Source: Ophiura sarsii
Lineage: Eukaryota > Echinodermata > Ophiuroidea > Amphilepidida > Ophiuridae
Direction: 5' to 3'
NCBI GenBank assembly: GCA_035610835.1
Contig: CM069457.1
Location: forward strand, 21,446,658-21,510,657
Length of the DNA stretch: 64,000 bases
The position numbers and the translations under genes were made by a program. Within the stretch, counting starts at the first letter, position 1. Each line of letters opens with the position of its first letter. The notes beneath the pieces were generated by a model. The model made no database searches, was not told the origin of the DNA, and was given only the letters and a program-made list of their open reading frames with translations. Positions 11,952-19,800 of this stretch are shown piece by piece.

Positions 11952-13587
11952 TAGGGCGGGGCGTAAATAGGGAAGGTATTTTGTTCAAATCGGCCATAGT
12001 CAAAATGTATTCCACTTGACCCCACATGATCAAATATGCACTTTATCAATTTTTCGGAGGGGGTCTTCAGACCCCACCACTACCCTTCATCCCCTTATGG
12101 GGGAATACATGGTAAAGTTGCCAAATTGGTGTAGCAAAATTATGTTTCGACCTAGAACAGATTGATACATATTTTTTTCAGCTCAATGCATTTCTATAAG
12201 GTACCCATAATGACTTACTAAAAGTCTGAAAATATCGGAGTGTTAGAAATTTGATAATTTGCATAAACTTAAAATGGCCGCTAATTTGAGCATTTTCATT
12301 GTTTTGGACTTATTTCTTATCTTAGATTTTGTTATGGCACTTTAAATAGCTTCAGCATATAAACACTTCAAAAGAAGTAAGTTCCCCTTTAGGGTTTCCC
12401 TTATATTTTCAAAAATATACATTGGGTTGAAATGGGTTTTCTGTCAAATTGTTATGAGGTTCATACCAATACCTGACCAAAATTTCAAATCAACAGGTTC
12501 TGTCATGCTTGAGTGAGCGTGTATTGAATGACAGAATGTCTTATTTCAAAAGTTGTTAAAATAATGTTTAGTAGTGTGTGTATCCACCACGTTGGCGTAT
12601 CAATTGACGACATCGATTTCTCATAGTGTTGATGAGGCGCGCTACTCAATATGGAAGTCCAACTCTTGTTGTACCAGAATTTTAACCCAACTGGTGCTTC
12701 CATGCTCAAATTACATGCATTGAAAGAGGGAATGTTGCTTTTGAAAATGAGCAATATCCTGTGATGAAGGTTGATCAGCCAGTCAATGTGGCTTTCACTG
12801 CCTGATGCAAATGTGTTTATGATCTTTGGTCCCCATATTGTGTATATAACCATGCCCCATTTATCCAGCCAGGAAAGATCCTCCCGCTACTAAACATTAT
12901 TTTAGCCAATTTTGAAATTAAACGTTATTTTAGCAACTTTTGAAATGGGACATTCCGTCATTCAATACGTGCTCACTCGAGCATGACAGAACCTGTTGAT
13001 TTGAAATTTTGGTCAAGTATTGGTATGAAGCCCATAATCATTTGACTGAAAACCCCATTTCATTCCAATGTATTGTTTTGGAAATATACGGGAACCCCTA
13101 AGGGGGAACTTACTTCTTTTGAAGTGTTTATTTTATGAATGTATAAAGTCTCAAAGGACATACAGATACATATCTGCCCTAATATGTGTGTCTTAAATTG
13201 CATAAATAAAAAATGGCCGCCAAATTAGCAGCCATTTTAAGTTTATGCAAATTAGGCATATTTCTACCACTCTGATATCTTAGGACTTTTAGTATGTCAT
13301 TATGGGGACCTTATAGAAATGCATTGTGCTGAAAAAATTATGTTTCAATTTGTTTTAGGTCGAAACATAATTTGGCTACACCAATATGGCAACTTTACAA
13401 TGTATTCCCCTATAGGGGAATTAAGGGCAGTGGTGGGGTCTGAAGACCCCCTCCGAAAAATTGATAAAGTGCATATTTGATCCGAATTTCTTTTAAAGTG
13501 CATATTTAATCATGTGGGGTCAAGTGGAATACATTTTGACCATGGCCGATTTGAACAAAATACCTTCCCGATTTACGCCCCGCCCTA
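11952..13587. mobile_element. hAT-like foldback element, 1636 bp, inside the minisatellite
   Basis: The terminal repeat TAGGGCGGGGCGTAAAT has its reverse complement at 13571-13587. It is flanked by an exact 8-bp target duplication CTGGGCAG (11944-11951 and 13588-13595), and the 23-bp repeat continues on either side. The inverted arms are very long: matching sequence runs from the ends to about 12555 and from about 12935. That leaves a centre of roughly 380 bp. The 8-bp duplication and TAGGG start fit hAT. A 116-codon minus-strand frame (12503-12853) covers the centre but resembles nothing I know. Confidence 0.8.
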
Positions 13588-13794
13588 CTGGGCAGTGACA
13601 CCATATATTTCTGTGAAGTGACACCAGATATTTCTGCGCAGTGACACCAGATGTTTCTGCGCAGTGACACCATATATCTCTGTGCATTGACACCAGATAC
13701 GTCTGAGCAGTGACACCAGATATTTCTGTGCGTTGGCACCAGATACGTCTGCGCAGTGATGCTATATAATTATGTCTGGAGAGTTAAACCATAA
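13588..13794. repeat. 23-bp minisatellite, block III (about 9 units)
   Basis: Continuation of the array after the hAT-like insertion, with the same 23-bp unit. It ends at the Tc1-like element that begins at 13797. Confidence 0.85.
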
Positions 13795-13796
13795 TA

Positions 13797-14348
13797 CAGT
13801 TAAGCCCTCAATTATTCATACCTTTTGATTACAATGAGTTTATAGCACTTTTCACATATCTATTAACCAGCTGGAGTGGTGGAATTTTTGCTTTACACAA
13901 AAGACAGTTAGTTAGTTTGCAAGTACAAATCAATATATTTGGGCTCAACATTTTTTGCATAACAATAGAATTGAACAAGAATTGTGTTTTTATGCCTGTC
14001 TAAAATTATTCATACCCCATATACCAAGTCTCAGGATTGAAGCCTTTTTGTGATAATACATAATTATGTTTTTGACATTCTAAACATTTTTTTGTGTGAT
14101 AGGCTTTTATATTGTCATTTAATTAATCCATGATGTGTGCATACAATGTGAATGCATTACAAATGTGTCCTATTGAATGTACAATGAGGGGATATTATAG
14201 GACAACACTCTAACTCTTTGTCAGAATGGCGAAGAAGACCAAAGAACTCAGTTTCTCTGTGTCTCTTTTCAGGAGTAGAATATTTCTTGGTCGGCCTCCA
14301 TGGAGACCTCTCGTGTGCTGGAGTGTCTGCCTTGATATCTTGGTCCAG
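13797..14348 (+). mobile_element. Truncated Tc1-like element inside the minisatellite
   Basis: After a TA (13795-13796) the sequence reads CAGTTAAGCCCTCAATTATT followed by CATACC, the form of Tc1-group termini; a second ATTATTCATACCCC lies at 14008. An ATG at 14226 opens with MAKKTKELSF, which resembles Tc1-family transposase N-termini. The frame then departs from the family, and the element ends without a matching right terminus. A 5' fragment or internally deleted copy is likely. Confidence 0.55.
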
Positions 14349-14694
14349 ATTGACACCAGATATATCTGCGCATTGACACCAGATATTTCTGTGAAGTGAC
14401 ACCATACATCTCTGCGCATTGACACCAGATACGTCTGCGCAGTGAAAATTAAACCATTTATGTCATGGCAGTGACACCAGATATGTCTGGGAAGTGACCC
14501 CAGATATCTCTGTGAAGTGACACCAGATATCTCAGTGCATTGACACCAGATATGTCTGGGCAGTGACACCAGATATTTCTGTGAAGTGACACCAGATATT
14601 TCTGTGCATTGACACCAGATATTTATGCGCATTGGCACCAGATATGACTTGGCAGAGATACCAGATATTTCTGCGCAGTGACCATTGATGGCTC
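14349..14694. repeat. 23-bp minisatellite, block IV (about 15 units)
   Basis: Last block of the array, same unit with more point changes and a small internal disruption near 14445. It ends at CAGTGACCATTGATGG. Confidence 0.85.
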
Positions 14695-15299
14695 CACGAT
14701 GCTCCCCAGTCACGACCATTGCCCTCCTGTTTGCTCAAGCTCCACCCTTTTTTGTCAAAACAAAATCGAAAATGTTGACTTTTATTTTCAAGATTAGACC
14801 TACACAAAATTAGCTTCAAATTCGTCTGAAATCTTCGTCGATCTCAGAATATTATGCTAATTGCAGGGAATTTTGACATGAAAAGCCAAACTTTTTTGTT
14901 TTATGTGTACACGATGGAATAGGCCAAGATAAAGTTAGTATTAGCGATATCTAGTAATACTTTCATGGCCATTGATCTGACCAGACGATTGGCAGCTGCG
15001 GACACTCACAGGTATCCAACTGACGATGACAAACGCGGGGAAGGGGCCCTCATCTTTATATGGTACGTGTATATTGTATGTCTTGAGATAATGATTCTAT
15101 GTCATGTCATTCGATGCGATGTTATTTCCAGTAAATGCAAAATAATATGTAACGTCGTGTGATCAGGGCATGTTATAACAGAGATATGGCGTGTGATTAC
15201 ATGTGATGCCCCCCCCCCCCCCCCCCCGATGTCCCGTTATGCTATGTCACGTGATAGTGCAAGAATAGTGCGTTCCCTTTTTCAAATATAACGCATTAC
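14695..15299. other. Upstream flank of lipase copy 1
   Basis: 14755-14905 resembles 3540-3650 (a dispersed repeat). From about 14970 the sequence aligns with 24305 onward, marking the left part of the lipase tandem duplication. A 19-base C run (15209-15227) is present only in this copy. Confidence 0.55.
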
Positions 15300-15513
15300 A
15301 GTGTGGGTTTAAAGCCTAAGTAGATAAACTTATCATAAAATATCATTTCCGTGACATTTGCTTATGAATTAATCCGAGGCTATAATTGATAAGACTAGAC
15401 AAGATTAGAATATTAAGTACATATAGCACAGAAGTCTTGGTCTGGTTTCAGATATGCTTTTGCATTATTTGTAAAATTATATCTAAAGTAAACTCCCGCC
15501 ACATACAGGAAAC
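15300..15513 (+). promoter_or_regulatory. Putative promoter and 5' leader of lipase copy 1, with three GATA motifs
   Basis: AGATAA (15322), TTATC (15330) and GATAAG (15389) lie 120-190 bp upstream of the start codon. All three are kept in the duplicate at about 24656-24726 although neighbouring bases have changed. GATA factors commonly drive digestive-tract genes in animals, so a gut promoter is a reasonable inference. I see no decisive TATA box or mapped start site. Confidence 0.35.
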
Positions 15514-15562
15514 ATGGTTACAGAGGCTCTGTTGTTACTTCTATTGGTGTCGTGCAGTTTGG
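15514..15562 (+). CDS. Lipase copy 1, exon 1 (signal peptide)
   Basis: Encodes [16 protein letters not shown] plus the first base of a Gly codon, then donor GGTAACT. The start context AAACATGG is favourable, and the same exon is kept in the duplicate at 24836. The run of leucines is a typical secretion signal core. Confidence 0.85.
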
Positions 15563-16262
15563 GTAACTACCATTCTTCTTCTTTTTTCTTCTTTTTCTTC
15601 ACTAAAAAGTATACAGTGTGTGAACAGTTAGTAACTGTAGGCCAACAGTTATAAACAAGGTTTATGAAATGGGTGATTAAAACCAAATTCTCAAAATTCA
15701 ACAACTTACCGAGCTCTGATGGGCCAATCAATTGGTTCACTGTAAATCAGAAAGCATGCGTTAATATATTAACGAAGGGTCTAGAATATAAGAACAACCT
15801 ACCAGAGTACCTTGAGCTTAACAGGAAACTACAACTGCAACTCGAAAAGGACAGTCAACAACACCAAAGACGTGTACAAAATATCAAACTCCTGACAAAG
15901 AAACCGGTTCTCAGATTCAATGTCTTGAAAGATGCCGATGGTAAATTCTTACGGAAGATTACGAAATCAACTTAACTATTATAGGGCTCATGCCCTTTCT
16001 CTCAACCGATCTAAGCGCGATCATCATAGCGCGATTCATATTTCTATTTGTTAAAGGATCGCAAAAGGATCGGTGATTAACATCCCGCTGCACTTATAAA
16101 ACTCGCCCATTGCTTGTGTGGTAGATTTCGATCACGACAGGAGCATGCGCAGATGCGATTGTGTAAGTGGTCTGTGATTTTGTCAATATTATATTTTTAC
16201 TGTGATTTGTCGATCTGCATTAAATGCAAAAAGTAACAACGCCCCCGGCTGGACTCGAACCC

Positions 16263-16296
<34 letters not shown>

Positions 16297-16803
16297 AATT
16301 GCGCCACGGAGGTGATTATTTACTAGGCTGTTTTGGTTTGTCATGTTCACCCGTACACTTCCCCGTACACTTTCTTGCAAAGTCGGGCATCGTTTTTTCT
16401 CAAATGTTGCTTGCATATTGCCGTTGCTGTCGCCTTTAATACATGTGCTGTCATTTGAACTTGGAACCAACGTTTAATTTGAACTGTCTATTTTCAATAA
16501 AAAATACTCCAATACGGGAAAAAAAATCAGAAAAGCTCACAGACAACAAATAAGAACATCATTTTACTCGACCTAGAATTTCAATCAACGTATTTCAATC
16601 ATCGGGTAACCCCGATGATGCGAGTGACGTCATTTAATGAGCTCATTAGCATAATTTATGTCCGTGAAATATACAATAGAGTTTTATAAGTGCGCTGATC
16701 CGCCTCTCTACTTTTCTCGCAGATTCTTAAAGGAACAAAAAATTGACCCTTAAAAAGGATTATAGCTCTTTCGTTCACGCGGATGATTACAACATTATAC
16801 CTG

Positions 16804-16853
<50 letters not shown>

Positions 16854-19800
16854 TACATCTCAACAAAGACTTGATCTCAATAGTATTATTCAATTGATTG
16901 TTTTAGTAGTAAAGGTTTACGTTGGGCTGTAACGTATGATCATTTCGATTAATCACATTCAGTTTTCATAGACATAGACTAGTGTAAGATTTGTATACAC
17001 TAGTTTTATCATTCAACTGGATGAAGCAAAATATAGATGCTTCGAATTCGAATTGTAAACCATTTTCAATAGCATTTTCACACTGAATTGACGGTGTGTT
17101 GTGTTAGCAGACGACCGTTTCAAAAGTTCACAATTTGTTTAAAAAAATAATGTCAATTTATTGAATTTCATCATCATATTATTTGAAATCACCAAGAGAA
17201 ATGCATTAAAATATGTAAAAACATGTCTAGTATCGGTTCGGTATTTCTTGAGATAGGCCTAATACACTCGTCCAAAGAAGTTCCTTGCCACTTTTTAGTA
17301 AAGTCCAAATATTTCAAATTAATATCTAATAGAATATATATGGTCACGCGTTATGAACTCGCCTCCCAATAGGGTGGTGCCGTTACATTTTTTAGTTTTA
17401 TGCTGTCATTTTCCTCAAATATTTTCAAAACCACAAAAGCTATCTCAACAAATTTGGTATCATTTTAAAGCCCTAATAACAAGCTATCTTCCTGCAAAAT
17501 GGCATTGGTATAGCTAATACAGAAAAGGAGATACAGCTGTTTGATGTTTGGAGACCAGGGGTGGTGCTGGAAGGGGTGCCGCTGGAAGGGGTGTCGCCTG
17601 TACAAACTCAATGGGGATAATCCAATAATGGCGATAATCTTTGTTCTTTTTACAATAACTAGTCATCCCACAATGTTACAAACATCATTCTGGTCCCATT
17701 TTAAAGGATGTTTAGTAGTCTTTAAGTATGTGGTTCAACAGACTTGTCAACTATTTGTAACAACTAATTAATTATGGATAAGACCATGATCACCAGCTTT
17801 CTTCCTATTCGCTACACAGTCAACATGAATAATCAGCCTCAATTTACCGGATTTATAAAAATGACTATAACAGGAAAAGTTTTCAACCTATGATAGCAAA
17901 AGTATACATTTTTGGAAAGCTTGTAACTAGAAGAATTCATAAATGCAGTTTATATCAGGGAAGGGTTCATCCTTAAACAAATTTCTGAAAATTCTAAAAA
18001 TTTATAAAATAAAAATTGGAGATATTCACTAGCCGGTATAATTACCCATACCGACGTAGTAACTTTGACAATTATATATCATCTAATGGGTAATTTCATG
18101 AGGAATTCAAATATGTAAAGTAAATAATGAGAGGGGTAGGTATAAAAAATATATGGATCTCAAATTAAAAATTAAAAAACTCATGCAATTTCCCTTCAGA
18201 AAATGTATACTTTTACTACCTCAGGGGTGTATACAAGCAAATATAAATGTGTAAAGTTAAAATCATGTCGCGAAAGCCAAAATCCGTGTGTAACGCGAAA
18301 GGAGGCGAGCTTAAAACACATGACCATATAGAATTGTATATCAAAATAAGCAGAAAGTAATCCTCTAACAGCTTAACATGGAATTTAGACATGATCACCC
18401 ATGCGTGGCAGATCCCATTCACTTGACAATGGCAAGGTCTGTGGAAGAAGATTGCAAAAAATTGGATAATCCCTCCATTAAAATGTTAATGTGAATGATT
18501 GAACACAATATGAACCTTACCATTGCTTAATGAATGTGCTCAGCCATGCCGTACATCTTAATTTCATACAGACATGATAGAGAATTATTGTCTGCTTATT
18601 TTGACATGCAATTGTTTAATTTATATTAAATATGTATGTGAAATATTTGAACATCAATATTTGAACTCCAATGAATGGCAAGGAACCTCTTTGGACTAGT
18701 GTACTTTGAAAGTTGTGAAAAGTTTCTGGAAAACCTTGTTATGTGTAATTCTATGCTAAGACTAATAGCCGCATGGAAAGTATTTTATTTTTCATTGTAA
18801 GATCCGTAAAGCGTGGTGGTGGATTTGGTTTGTATTCATTCCCGTCAAGTAAAACGGCTACAATCGTGAGATATCATATTTTGTTTCTAGATGAATTTGC
18901 ATGGCTTGTTTAAATTTCAGGAACTCCAATTCAGCAGGATGATGTGGAAGCGACTGAAAAGTGTGATGGTGAGTTGAAATTGATAATCCGATGTATAAAA
19001 ACCAAATCTATACACTTGAAAACCATATATATAAATAACTGAAAAAGTAGGAAACATAGCGATTTTATATTTAGGGATATAAATCATCCGACCTTAAAGT
19101 ATTGGAAAGAAAAAATGTGAAAATGAAAAACACACTTGACCTTAAACTTGGGATTGTAACTTCTTCAATAATCAACCATTCCTAGCGTGCAATATCTCAA
19201 ATTGAAGAGGAGAAATATCTCAACATCAACTTATATAATGTAATATGTTTATGTAGGAATTATACATTTAGAGTTATCAGCACATCTATTACCCAGTCAG
19301 TTAGGCACCCGTCACGTATGTAAGGCATACGGGGACGTGCCGCTCCAGATCCAGTGGGTCGTTTTTTCATGAGACATCCTTAGCCATGGGTAGGCTTTTC
19401 AACTGAAAAATCCTTAGACATGGGTCCTGTTATTGACACTAGCCCTTAGCAATGGGTCAGATTTGAGCACATCGTTGACGACTTTTTTCCGGGCGTTTTC
19501 CAATATCAACCTGAATTCAATTCGATAAATTCAACCCCGGAATCGTGGAATTCAACCCATTAAATTTAAAATCTCGGGTTAGAAACCCTTAGACATTGGT
19601 CTACATTTGAAGAAAAATCCTTAGACATGGGTACCCTTTCCGGCCAAATTACCCTTAGAAGTGGGTATGGGTTTTGAGGCTGGAACTGCACACCCCCGTC
19701 CAAAATAAATCCAAGTACCCCCCCCCCCCCCCCCCCCCGGGTTAGGCCTACCTATTTTGTTGACTGTAGTCCGTTCCTTTCATGCCTTACAGGTGATCCA

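Noticed and set aside
10416..12049. Long minus-strand open frames of 337 and 314 codons
   Set aside because: They lie almost wholly within the 23-bp minisatellite. The stop-free reading follows from the repeat unit, and similar frames overlap in other phases.
12503..12853. 116-codon minus-strand frame in the core of the 1636-bp foldback element
   Set aside because: It resembles no transposase or other family I know and runs partly into the inverted arm. Mentioned only within the element.
10594..14694. Possible CRISPR array
   Set aside because: A degenerate 23-bp unit is repeated without spacers, in a genome with introns and LINEs.
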